From positions 1 to 51,183 of the forward strand of contig JAJTEH010000016.1 in NCBI GenBank assembly GCA_021298355.1: DNA of 51,183 nt, written 5' to 3'. Both the position numbers and the translations under genes were made by a program. How positions within the stretch are numbered: the stretch's first letter is position 1; each line of letters opens with the position of its first letter. Below are positions 8,672 to 15,261 of this stretch, piece after piece. The stretch comes from Flammeovirgaceae bacterium. Its GTDB lineage: Bacteria > Bacteroidota > Bacteroidia > Cytophagales > Cyclobacteriaceae. The notes under the pieces are model-generated. The model was not told where the DNA came from, did not search any database, and was given only the letters and a program-made list of their open reading frames with translations.

Positions 8672-8766
8672 CGAATGTTGAAATCGATATTTCATTTTAC
8701 CATATAAACATATTCGGTAATTCGCACGGATGAACTACCCACATTCCAACACACAACATCCGCGCC
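8672..8766 (+). repeat. Dispersed hairpin repeat, copy 3
   Basis: Nearly identical to copy 2 over about 95 bp, in the same orientation and exactly 360 bp away. It ends CCGCGCCAG and leads into the 3' end of the minus-strand gene at 8804. The GCACGGATG/CATCCGCGC stem is kept. Confidence 0.9.
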
Positions 8767-8803
8767 AGAGAGGTTAAAAATTTATTTCAAAAATAAAAGA
8801 ATT

Positions 8804-9130
8804 TTAGTCCTTCTTGTTTAGAATTACAATTGCTTTAATCCTACTTAGTAGAAATGACTGAATTGAATCTGGGTTGTTTATGATGTTAAAACCCTTTCCC
8901 TTTGAAATAACATCATATAATTGATTTTCATCAAGTATTGTATATATACTGTCTCCCTTAATAACTAAAATTTGCTTTGGATAAGCAATTAAAGCCTTTT
9001 TTTGAAGGCCTAATTCGTCTTTGTAATAGACATATTTTAGCGTATCCTTCTCAATTTTTTGGCCTGAGGCAATGAGCGAAGTGAGAATAAGAAAGATGGA
9101 ACCGATTGATTTCAATATGTATTGAATCAT
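8804..9130 (-). CDS. Small secreted protein of unknown function
   Basis: A 108-residue protein from the chosen start (MIQYILKSIG). This start is preferred to the upstream one because its ATG overlaps the stop codon of the preceding gene as ATGA, a common coupled arrangement. A signal peptide covers about the first 24 residues, with a hydrophobic core FLILTSLIASG and no lipobox cysteine. The mature part is alpha/beta, with KYVYYKDELGLQKKALI and a C-terminal helix ending AIVILNKKD. No family is recognised. It is translated after the 129-residue gene at 9127-9516 and probably works with it. Confidence 0.7.
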   Translation of the reverse strand: MIQYILKSIGSIFLILTSLIASGQKIEKDTLKYVYYKDELGLQKKALIAYPKQILVIKGDSIYTILDENQLYDVISKGKGFNIINNPDSIQSFLLSRIKAIVILNKKD

Positions 9131-9516
9131 GCGTAATAGTAACCACAAAGTGGTGGATTTAATGCAGCATTTATTCCTGAGGCTGGGACAAAGATTGATT
9201 GACCGTTATCTCCTTCATATAGGGTGCCCCAAATGTAGCAACCTGAAGATGCAGAGTATCCATAATAACCTGTCTTGATACTCCCCCTAGCATTTTTTAA
9301 TTCTTTAGATTCCGACTTTAGATAGTAAACATACGTAATTTCTTTAGTTGCTTCATTGATTGCTTCAATCTCACCAATTTCGTTATTATAAGTTGTATAC
9401 CGACCCAAATAATTATCGTATTCAAATTTCACAGCGATAATTCTGTCATTCGAAGCACTGAACTTCATATCCAGTATATATGGTTTATGAATCAATGATT
9501 CTTCAGTTGAACACAT
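9127..9516 (-). CDS. Unknown Tyr/Gly-rich protein, possibly missing its N-terminus
   Basis: A 129-residue protein, mostly beta-strand and rich in Tyr and Gly (GYYGYSASSGCYIWGT), ending in CGYYYA. The downstream gene overlaps its stop by 4 nt. The annotated start MCSTEESL looks internal. Just upstream on the same strand is ATG followed by six A residues, which opens a short frame (MKKLLCSIYLPN...) that terminates. Removing one A would instead give MKNYFVASICQ joined directly to MCSTEESL, a signal-like leader. So this may be a frameshifted lipoprotein, a phase-variable gene, or simply a gene starting at the internal ATG. No family is recognised. Confidence 0.6.
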   Translation of the reverse strand: MCSTEESLIHKPYILDMKFSASNDRIIAVKFEYDNYLGRYTTYNNEIGEIEAINEATKEITYVYYLKSESKELKNARGSIKTGYYGYSASSGCYIWGTLYEGDNGQSIFVPASGINAALNPPLCGYYYA

Positions 9517-9689
9517 TTGGCAGATAGATGCTACAAAGTAATTTTTTCATAGACTTAATTTTTTATTTTAAATGATAAGCTAATTTAATGTAATTACATT
9601 GTAACCTCAATATGCTGTGTAAATATTTTTTACTAATCCCTTTTTCAGTTTACACATATCTGTCTACGAAGCCGACCCAATTGTTGCCA

Positions 9690-9792
9690 ACATTTTTATA
9701 TCAGCAACTAATTACTGCTATTTCTTTGGAGCCCTTTATAAAAGTAATAAGCACTTTTCTCTTTTACAAGTAGCTGAGGGTTGGCTTGGTGA
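9690..9792 (+). repeat. R element, copy 2
   Basis: Contains ATCAGCAACTAATTACTG, GGAGCCC, ATAAAAGTAATAA and TTTTACAAGTAGCTGAGGG, in the order found in the other copies. It is preceded by a GTTGCCAACA core and followed by an AAATTT-rich palindromic tract. Confidence 0.85.
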
Positions 9793-9872
9793 ATTCAAAA
9801 TTTCAAATTCAAAATTTCAGATTCCAAATTTTGAATTTTAAATTTTGAATTTTTACTATCGATTAGGAGTTT

Positions 9873-9953
9873 GCGGCAGGGATGGTAGGGGCTTGGTGCG
9901 CAACAAAGTGAAGCACCGGAGCGAAGCGGAGCCCCGCACAGCCCGGCTGCCGC
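9873..9953. repeat. GC-rich nested palindrome, copy 1 (81 bp)
   Basis: The outer stem is GCGGCAG/CTGCCGC, a middle stem GGGGCT/AGCCCC, and an inner stem GGTGC/GCACC, so the RNA or single strand would fold as stacked hairpins. A second copy at 15772-15852 has the same length and differs at only about two positions. It is far richer in GC than its surroundings. I believe similar elements are common in Bacteroidota intergenic DNA. Function unknown: REP-like element or structured RNA. Confidence 0.85.
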
Positions 9954-10064
9954 CCATTTCATTTAGTTGTTCGTTGTTGGTTGTTCGGAAGAGACGTAAG
10001 TAGTAAGATGTGCTTTCGTGTAGTTGTTCGTTATTCAAAATTCCAAATTTTGAATTTTGAATAG

Positions 10065-10109
10065 CGAAACTGCTCACATGCCAACACACAACATCTGTGT
10101 TAGTGGGGT
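10065..10109 (+). repeat. Dispersed hairpin repeat, 5'-truncated copy
   Basis: Matches only the right half of the family: CTCACATGCCAACACACAAC then ATCTGTGTTAGTGGGG. The left arm GGTAATTGGCAC is absent. The final part diverges from CCGCGCCAGTGG, so the stem is not conserved here. Confidence 0.7.
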
Positions 10110-10230
10110 CTACCATATCTATACATACTCGGATTAAAAATCCTTTGATAGGGCTTACGAATTAGAAATTCGGAAGAGCTGATTACTTTTATCCTTAAAA
10201 AAATTATTAATCAAAAGTAATGCTTTATAG

Positions 10231-10770
10231 CCGTTGTTGTGGGCAGTATTTCAACTCGGTTTGATTTTCCTTTTAAACTGTCTGGTTTTAAATTGTCTGA
10301 TAGTCAGTCTTTGAGAAACCTTTTCATTTTCAATCCTAATTGAACACCTGTCCGCGATTAGAATTATTCCATTCCTTATGTCAATTTTACTCGAAGTCTT
10401 TATTCCATTTATAAGAAGTTCAAACTCAATTTCCTTTTTGAATTCAATTCGTTCAAGTTTTTTCCTTTTACCGCCAAACGGAAATTCCTCGGCTCTCCAA
10501 AAGACAAACAGTCCCTCGTTAGATTGAAGCACTGAGATATTTGCATATCCCGTTGAATCGGTCTTGGCAATGAGTGAGTCGATTACTTGAATTCCATTAA
10601 TTCTAATTCGAAGAGTGTCTGACTTGTAACAATTTCCAATTAGGAATGCAAAGTCATACTTGACTTTCTTTTGAAACCCACTTGTCAAAAGTAAAGTCGT
10701 TAGTAATAGTATAATCAGTCTTCCGTTTATTCTCATTAATTATATTGTCCAGAAATATTGCCCACAACGG
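10231..10770. mobile_element. Candidate cassette unit 2, bounded by inverted repeats
   Basis: CCGTTGTTGTGGGCAGTATTTC (10231-10252) reappears inverted as GAAATATTGCCCACAACGG (10752-10770). The difference is one 3-nt insertion and one substitution. The left arm overlaps the stop codon of the enclosed gene and the right arm begins 16 nt upstream of its start, so the unit is almost exactly one gene. Confidence 0.45.
10251..10736 (-). CDS. Small secreted protein of unknown function
   Basis: A 161-residue protein with a clear signal peptide (MRINGRLIILLLTTLLLTSG) and no lipobox cysteine. The mature part is predicted to be beta-rich, with pairs of charged strands (KSDTLRIRINGIQVIDSLI, KKEIEFELLINGIKTSSKI), and ends in a strongly basic tail (RQFKTRQFKRKIKPS). 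The fold could be a small Ig-like beta-sandwich, but I cannot assign a family. It is enclosed by the two arms of candidate unit 2, and its stop codon lies inside the left arm. No operon partner. The AT-rich sequence and island location suggest an accessory gene. Confidence 0.75.
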   Translation of the reverse strand: MRINGRLIILLLTTLLLTSGFQKKVKYDFAFLIGNCYKSDTLRIRINGIQVIDSLIAKTDSTGYANISVLQSNEGLFVFWRAEEFPFGGKRKKLERIEFKKEIEFELLINGIKTSSKIDIRNGIILIADRCSIRIENEKVSQRLTIRQFKTRQFKRKIKPS

Positions 10771-10905
10771 TCTAAGCTATTTGGTGTGGCTTTATTGCGC
10801 GAAATGCTCTGTCCGTTCGCAGTTTATTTCTTTAAATTTATTAATTCCAATTTCATTTGCCAAAACTAAAAGCCATAACAAATAGCTGTTGTTAGCGGCT
10901 GGCTC
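10752..10905. repeat. attC-like junction hairpin J2
   Basis: AGCTATTTGGTGTGGCTTT (10775-10793) pairs with AAAGCCATAACAAATAGCT (10869-10887), with mismatches only in the middle; 75 nt lie between the arms. The left flank GCCCACAACGGTCT is the right arm of unit 2, and the right flank GTTGTTAGCGGCTGGC is the left arm of unit 3. The junction therefore joins two consecutive gene units, as attC sites do between integron cassettes. Confidence 0.6.
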
Positions 10906-11638
10906 ATTTAATAATTTCGATGCAGGTATCGCCTTCAAATTCTTTAAAATAAAATATCTCAAATACAATTTTTGAAATTATCGTTTTAATCTCAGCTGAA
11001 AGTTATTCTTTGCTTCTGTTACGTATAAGGGTTAATGTGCTCTCTCCTTTACTTAACTTAAAACCTAGGGCATAAAAGTGTTGAATGTTCTCATCGGTAA
11101 TCAAATAGTTTTTCCGAAGCGATTTAATGTTTCTAATAAGAATTTTAACGCCCAAACGATTCCTTCTAACTTCAAGTGAAAAATTTGCCGATTTTTTTAG
11201 CACGATTCTAATGCCTCTTTGCTTGCGCGATAGTACTAAGTTTAGGTTTTCACTTAAAATTACACTCTTTCGCACACTAACTTTCTCTCTTTTCTCTAGT
11301 TCTTCTAACTCAAGTTTCAGTTTCTCAATCTCTTTTTTAAAATGATCCTTCATTCTATCCGGATATTCTTGTTCTAATTGAAGCTCCGATTGTCTGATCA
11401 ACTGCGAGATCATTTTCTTGCTATCGTAATTCTTGTCATCTAGATTTCTAAGAGTTTGCAGTTTTCTATTAACTAACCCTATTGCTTCGCTATGATAGTG
11501 CGCCATTAAATACTCACCATCTCTAATAGATTGATCAATTAGTCTTTTGAGATTTGTTTGTTCTTTCTCAAGTTCGTGTAGTAAAGTCAATAAATCGTTC
11601 AATTGGTAAAATTCATTTATGCGCCAGCCGCCAACAAG
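10888..11638. mobile_element. Candidate cassette unit 3, bounded by inverted repeats
   Basis: GTTGTTAGCGGCTGGCTC (10888-10905), continuing ATTTAATAAT, is matched in inverse by GCGCCAGCCGCCAACAAG (11621-11638) preceded by ATTCATTTAT. Similarity extends about 28 bp with small gaps. One coiled-coil gene is enclosed. Confidence 0.45.
11003..11602 (-). CDS. Coiled-coil protein of unknown function
   Basis: A 199-residue soluble protein. The first ~115 residues are highly charged helix with heptad-like spacing (LLTLLHELEKEQTNLKRLI, KKEIEKLKLELEELEKREK), predicted to form a coiled coil. The last 85 residues are basic and predicted alpha/beta (NLVLSRKQRGIRIVLKKS, then RRNRLGVKILIRN), possibly a nucleic-acid-binding or dimer-contact domain. 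No catalytic motif and no signal peptide are visible, and no family is recognised. It is the only gene in candidate unit 3. Its start (MNDLLTLLHELEK) lies just inside the right inverted arm. Confidence 0.75.
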   Translation of the reverse strand: MNDLLTLLHELEKEQTNLKRLIDQSIRDGEYLMAHYHSEAIGLVNRKLQTLRNLDDKNYDSKKMISQLIRQSELQLEQEYPDRMKDHFKKEIEKLKLELEELEKREKVSVRKSVILSENLNLVLSRKQRGIRIVLKKSANFSLEVRRNRLGVKILIRNIKSLRKNYLITDENIQHFYALGFKLSKGESTLTLIRNRSKE

Positions 11639-11737
11639 TTTATTTCAGCAACTCAATATTCTTATTTTTATTGGAGCCTCACTAAAAGTAACACACGCCT
11701 CCCATTTTTACAAGTAGCCGAGGGTTGGGTTGGCGAG
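11639..11737 (+). repeat. R element, copy 3
   Basis: Begins directly after the right arm of unit 3. It contains TTGGAGCCTC, CTAAAAGTAACACACGCCT and TTTTACAAGTAGCCGAGGG, in the order of the other copies. Confidence 0.85.
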
Positions 11738-11748
11738 AAAGAGAGTAA

Positions 11749-11855
11749 TTCAAAATTTCAGATTCCAAATTTTGAATTTTAAATTTTGAATTTTTACTAT
11801 CGCTTAGGGGATAGTTAAAAAGAAAATAGTCGGTAACAATACCGGCCATAGGTTA
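11749..11855 (+). repeat. AT palindrome plus TCGGTAACAATACCG module
   Basis: An AAATTTTGAATTT-rich tract leads through TTTACTATCGCTTAGG into TAGTTAAAAAGAAAATAGTC, then GGTAACAATACCG. The same succession, nearly base for base, occurs at 15145-15250. GTCGGTAACAATACCGGC contains a small hairpin (CGGTA/TACCG). Confidence 0.8.
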
Positions 11856-11865
11856 AATCTTTATT

Positions 11866-12393
11866 TCATGATTCAATAATATTTATAATCTCCTCTCTTA
11901 ATCTATCAACTCGATTTCTCATTGTAATAACAATAAAAAGCAACGATAGTAATCCAAACAAAATAAAATATACTGCAATATGCCCGTCAGGAAATGAATC
12001 TTCATAATATAGCCATCCATAAAACATATAAACAAATGGGATAAACCAAATTAAATAAAACCACCAGTAATGCTCTTGAATTCCTATTTTTCCTTTGATA
12101 ATCGATTTGTCAGTATTACTCTGAATTGTGCCAATAAACGTTGGGTAAACAGATAGACTTGTAATTCTAAAAGATGGTTTAACCTCTTTCGAAAATGATA
12201 TTTTTAATTTTGAATTTGAAATGGAATAAACAAATGGAGAGGTAAGCGGAGTGTTGGCATCTAGTGTAAGAGAAAAATAGTTGAGTTTTCTACTATCAAG
12301 TCTTCTTGAAAAAGATAACTTTAATTGATCAATTGTTTTGTCAGTTTCAAGATTAACTTGAGAATTAGCGCCTAAGAATAACGTATTTAACAT
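11866..12393 (-). CDS. Membrane protein with C-terminal helix pair, unknown function
   Basis: A 175-residue protein. About 100 residues of beta-rich, probably periplasmic sequence precede two hydrophobic helices near residues 112-129 (FYLIWFIPFVYMFYGWLYY) and 138-158, and a short basic tail (RNRVDRLREEI) that would lie in the cytoplasm. Upstream of the chosen ATG the frame stays open for nine more codons. They read IYLLILFCY and would complete a normal signal peptide (…FCYMLNTLFLGANSQ), but no ATG, GTG or TTG precedes them. The true start may be a rare codon there, or the 5' end has been lost. No family is recognised. Confidence 0.65.
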   Translation of the reverse strand: MLNTLFLGANSQVNLETDKTIDQLKLSFSRRLDSRKLNYFSLTLDANTPLTSPFVYSISNSKLKISFSKEVKPSFRITSLSVYPTFIGTIQSNTDKSIIKGKIGIQEHYWWFYLIWFIPFVYMFYGWLYYEDSFPDGHIAVYFILFGLLSLLFIVITMRNRVDRLREEIINIIES

Positions 12394-12629
12394 GTAACAA
12401 AATAAAATCAGTAAGTAAATTTAGTAAATGACCTACAACCTTTAAGCATAAGAAGTGGTGGGAATTCCAAGGGTGTTACCTTCCCACGTTGAAATGTTAA
12501 ATTAGTTGATTACAAGTAAGGGCAACACTAAACCCCTCCATGGTATATATATTTTATTGTGCACAGTTATTAGATATAAATAATACATGTTCAAGATCAT
12601 GATATGTTTGTTAAGAAATTGCTCAATAA
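12394..12629. other. Intergenic stretch with a weak hairpin
   Basis: GTGGGAA (12458-12464) pairs with TTCCCAC (12481-12487). The sequence after it (GTTGAAATGTTAAATTAG) resembles the start of the dispersed hairpin repeat copies at 8312 and 8672, so a worn copy may lie here. Otherwise AT-rich, with no gene. Confidence 0.4.
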
Positions 12630-12995
12630 TTACTCTAATGTTGTTGTCATATTAGAATTTAGAGTTAAAGTGTATTGATCGTTTAATGAACCACTCAGGT
12701 CGTTATGATAGAATCCACCTTTTATCAACTTACCACTACAAAATATTGAACCAATTATCGTAATGTCATGAAGATTGGTATCTACGGAATCTCTCAATAT
12801 CTCATATACTTCTCTTTTGCCTGGACGGATATTTGTGATTTTGTTTTTATACTTGTTTATAGTAAACGTTACACTGTCCACGTGCAAGTCAGATTTGTTC
12901 TCAAAAATAAAAGTCGTTTTCTTTTGATATAGAATACATTGAATAAGAAGAAAGCTAGCGATTATGGATGCTAAAAGTTTTATTACCTTCTTCAT
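12630..12995 (-). CDS. Small exported protein, possible lipoprotein
   Basis: A 121-residue protein with an N-terminal hydrophobic leader (KLLASIIASFLLIQC). C20 could be a lipidation site, but glutamine just before it is unusual for a lipobox. The mature part is beta-rich and polar (TFIFENKSDLHVDSVTFTI, YTLTLNSNMTTTLE), compatible with a small Ig-like fold. Only 2 nt separate it from the stop-side of the DUF6973 gene upstream, so the two are co-transcribed. That position suggests a partner of the DUF6973 protein, possibly a protective one; this is inference only. Confidence 0.7.
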   Translation of the reverse strand: MKKVIKLLASIIASFLLIQCILYQKKTTFIFENKSDLHVDSVTFTINKYKNKITNIRPGKREVYEILRDSVDTNLHDITIIGSIFCSGKLIKGGFYHNDLSGSLNDQYTLTLNSNMTTTLE

Positions 12996-12997
12996 AA

Positions 12998-13552
12998 TTA
13001 CTGATTAGTTGGTACAAGTTGGGTCGCGGATGTAATGCCGTGAGTTGAATTAAAAAGTGGGTCACCACCAGGAATTGGATTTCCTACGTGATCAAATGGA
13101 GGAGGTAGTGTTGGAGAAAGATATCTAAGTTCACCACGAATTAATGCCTCCATTATAAGTAGACTTAATGATGCTCTGGGCGGGTTGTTAACTGCGTAAT
13201 CAATTCCTATTTGATTATTAAATAGATCCATTTCTTTCTCAAGTATTAACCCAGCCGGAACCTCAGATTCATGCGCATCCGAAAAGAGTTTTGTAATGGT
13301 AGCACCAACTGAACGCGTATTTATTGACTGAAAATAGGAATGTCTAAATGCATCCGACTTATCATTCAATCCATTTCTACCAAATTGTGTCACTGTTTCA
13401 CTAGTAGCAATATTTACATTCTTTGATATTAAATACGCCTCAGCAGGGTAAATCTTTACTAGATCCCTTTCTGCTTGTGTAAGTCTATTGTAGTCTTGGT
13501 CTAATGCTAAGGAAAAATTCATATCTAACCATGAATCATCCTCCCACCACAT
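12998..13552 (-). CDS. DUF6973-like domain protein, separated from upstream lipoprotein by one stop codon
   Basis: 184 residues without a signal peptide. Residues ~60-125 carry the conserved-looking core SDAFRHSYFQS, FSDAHESEVP and EMDLFNNQIG, which I match from memory to DUF6973, a domain of small Bacteroidota proteins often at the end of larger secreted proteins. His and Asp/Glu positions in RHSYF and DAHE could form an active or metal site. Its ATG is the codon immediately after the TAA of the upstream gene and in the same frame, so the two ORFs would be one 461-codon gene if the stop were absent. The opening WWEDDSWLDMN and the upstream Gly/Pro-rich linker fit a fused stalk-plus-domain protein broken by a nonsense change. 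Confidence 0.65.
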   Translation of the reverse strand: MWWEDDSWLDMNFSLALDQDYNRLTQAERDLVKIYPAEAYLISKNVNIATSETVTQFGRNGLNDKSDAFRHSYFQSINTRSVGATITKLFSDAHESEVPAGLILEKEMDLFNNQIGIDYAVNNPPRASLSLLIMEALIRGELRYLSPTLPPPFDHVGNPIPGGDPLFNSTHGITSATQLVPTNQ

Positions 13553-14383
13553 TTACGGGTAACCGCTTTCACTTCCTGGCCAAGATGATGGGGGAAGTAC
13601 TCCGATGGGATCACCTCCTTCAAATGGAGGATCATTCGTTGGCGGAGGTGTGCTTCCTGAACTACCACCTGAACTTGACCCACCTCCTCCGCCTCCTCCG
13701 ACATACGGGTCTGGGACGTAAGTGCCAGGATTAGACCATCCACCTGATGAACCGCCTCCTCCCCCTGATCCCCCAGAACAATCTATAGTAATAACGGTAA
13801 CCCACTCAAGGCACGGCAATGGTAAACCAGTTGCGGTGGATGTTCCCCCACCGCTAACACACTCAACAGTTACATCTGCAAAGCATGCCATTACCCTTCC
13901 GCTCAGATTACTAAGTTTAGCATTATTTAAACGAACTTCTTCGAGCAGTATTCCTTCCAAATCGTATCTTTTTACCATACCTGAAAATGATTGAAAATTA
14001 ATAATAGGCTCATCTGTTACGTACTCAAGTACAAACGCGAAGAATCCCTTTTGAACTCTCTTAAAAATTAGATTCCTGAATGATTTTTTTGCAACAGGCT
14101 CGTCAATAGAGATAGTGTAGGAATAATTAACACTGTCGCCTTGGAGGACTTTTAATATTGAGTCCGTCTTCAATTCAGCAAGTCCAGACATTAGCCTACC
14201 TGAACTACTATTTTTTTTATTCAGACCAATTTGTTCAATAGCTCGACTAAGATCCTGTTCCTTGTCAAGAGATGTATACTCAATCTTATTCAATTTCTCC
14301 TTTCTAATAAGAAAATCTTGCTCTTGGCAGGCTGTAAAAAGTAATATTATACTAAGCAGAGTCCTTGTTACTATTCTCTCCAT
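13553..14383 (-). CDS. Lipoprotein with Gly/Ser/Pro-rich C-terminal linker
   Basis: A 276-residue lipoprotein: signal MERIVTRTLLSIILLFTAC with C19 as the lipid site. Residues ~20-170 form a polar alpha/beta domain. After a short Cys-containing part (VMACFADVTVECVSGGG, LPLPCLEWVTVITIDCSGG) the last ~75 residues are a low-complexity stalk of Gly, Ser and Pro. Lipoproteins with this plan in Bacteroidota usually carry a variable domain after the linker. Here a TAA ends the frame at the linker, and the next codon is the ATG of the DUF6973 ORF. The gene is first in a three-gene minus-strand operon (13553, 12998, 12630). The stalk would hold a C-terminal domain away from the membrane. Function unknown. 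Confidence 0.75.
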   Translation of the reverse strand: MERIVTRTLLSIILLFTACQEQDFLIRKEKLNKIEYTSLDKEQDLSRAIEQIGLNKKNSSSGRLMSGLAELKTDSILKVLQGDSVNYSYTISIDEPVAKKSFRNLIFKRVQKGFFAFVLEYVTDEPIINFQSFSGMVKRYDLEGILLEEVRLNNAKLSNLSGRVMACFADVTVECVSGGGTSTATGLPLPCLEWVTVITIDCSGGSGGGGGSSGGWSNPGTYVPDPYVGGGGGGGSSSGGSSGSTPPPTNDPPFEGGDPIGVLPPSSWPGSESGYP

Positions 14384-14424
14384 ATTTGTTGTAATTTAAA
14401 ATCAAAATTTAGTTCAAAATTGTA

Positions 14425-14520
14425 AACAACGGTCTGTGTATGTGCAATGGTTATCCATTTTATAAAACTAAAACAATTTTTAAAGCCATAGCGCATACAT
14501 GTAGTTGCCAGCTGGCGCTA
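14425..14520. repeat. attC-like junction hairpin J3
   Basis: CTGTGTATGTGCAATGG (14434-14450) pairs imperfectly with CCATAGCGCATACATG (14486-14501), with about 13 of 15 positions complementary. The left flank AAACAACGGTCT is shared with J2 (CACAACGGTCT). The right flank GTTGCCAGCTGGCGC is the left arm of unit 4. Confidence 0.6.
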
Positions 14521-15043
14521 TTTTAATTTTATACATTAATTATTATCCAATTCATACACGAGATTTCTCACAACTCTTGAATTACTTTCAACTATTATTT
14601 TATTATTTACCAATTTGATGGTAGTTGTCTCTGTTCCAAACCAAACATTAAAAAAATTCCCTATTCGATTTATTAACTCAAGCGTTAATTCGTTTTCCTT
14701 TTCCTCTTTTATTTTAAGTCCATTTTTTGTTAGCTTTTCTAGTAACAAACTTTTTATTCTGTGTAAATCATCTAATTCTATTATTGTTAATCTTGATTTA
14801 CGCAAATAAAGTGTTAAAGCAATTGAAACTAAAATCGATGGAAATATCAACAGCTTTGGTTCAATGAAAAGAGGAGAATAAAAGATACTAGTAATTGCTT
14901 TAAGTGATAGTAATATTATCAATGAAAGACTTAAAATTCTAAAGAATGTCGTTAAACTTGGTTTCAAATATGATTTCTCCATTTTCATAGAATTTGAATT
15001 TAATAACTATCTTTTATTGAATGTTTAGCGCTTGCTGCCAACA
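14504..15043. mobile_element. Candidate cassette unit 4, bounded by inverted repeats
   Basis: GTTGCCAGCTGGCGCTA (14504-14520) and TAGCGCTTGCTGCCAACA (15026-15043) are inverted copies with 14 of 17 positions matching. One membrane-protein gene fills the unit. Confidence 0.4.
14536..14988 (-). CDS. Small membrane protein of unknown function
   Basis: A 150-residue protein with two transmembrane helices near the N-terminus (about residues 13-35, FFRILSLSLIILLSLKAITSIFY, abbreviated here as one hydrophobic run; and 42-61, ending TLYLRKSR). A cytoplasmic alpha/beta domain of ~85 residues follows (KNGLKIKEEKENELTLEL, then TTTIKLVNNKIIVESN). The layout resembles small membrane proteins with a soluble C-terminal domain, but I recognise no family. 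It is the only gene in candidate unit 4. The first codons are MKMEKSYLK, and either methionine is possible. Confidence 0.72.
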   Translation of the reverse strand: MKMEKSYLKPSLTTFFRILSLSLIILLSLKAITSIFYSPLFIEPKLLIFPSILVSIALTLYLRKSRLTIIELDDLHRIKSLLLEKLTKNGLKIKEEKENELTLELINRIGNFFNVWFGTETTTIKLVNNKIIVESNSRVVRNLVYELDNN

Positions 15044-15144
15044 TATAGAAATCAGCAACTAATTACAGATATTTTCTTTAGGAGCCACAATAAAAGTAAC
15101 ACACGCTTCTCACTTTTACAAGTAGCTGAGGGTTGGGTTGGTGA
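15044..15144 (+). repeat. R element, copy 4
   Basis: Starts immediately after unit 4. It has ATCAGCAACTAATTACAGAT, TTTAGGAGCC, ATAAAAGTAACACACGC and TTTTACAAGTAGCTGAGGG. A partial fifth copy, keeping only the right half (TTTTGCAAGTAGCCGAGGG), lies at about 15636-15695. Confidence 0.85.
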
Positions 15145-15261
15145 ATTTAAAATTTCAAATTCAAAATTTCAGATTCCAAATTTTGAATTTCTACTATCGC
15201 TTAGGAGTTAGTTAAAAAGAAAATAGTCGGTAACAATACCGACTACAGGCTAATTTTGAAT

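Larger units (their letters stand above)
9517..10250. other. Gene-free repeat mosaic
   Basis: No gene is supported; the one open frame crossing 9856-10116 is a translation of repeats. In order, the stretch holds about 150 AT-rich bases, TTGTTGCCAACA (9681-9692), an R element (9690-9792), an AT-rich palindromic tract of alternating AAATTT/GAATTT (9793-9856), the 81-bp GC-rich nested palindrome (9873-9953), AGTTGTTCGTTGTTGG-type low-complexity sequence, a second AT tract (10034-10064), a 5'-truncated hairpin repeat (10065-10109), and the left inverted boundary of unit 2. Confidence 0.75.

Noticed and set aside
9856-10116. 86-residue minus-strand ORF
   Set aside because: It is a translation of the hairpin repeat, AT tract and GC-rich palindrome; no protein features.
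13525-13743. 72-residue minus-strand ORF across the stop between the lipoprotein and DUF6973 genes
   Set aside because: It is an out-of-frame shadow of the Gly/Ser/Pro-rich linker; composition is unlike a real protein.
5579-14520. A classical integron
   Set aside because: No integron integrase is visible, and the cores do not match RYYYAAC/GTTRRRY. Kept only as an attC-like analogy.
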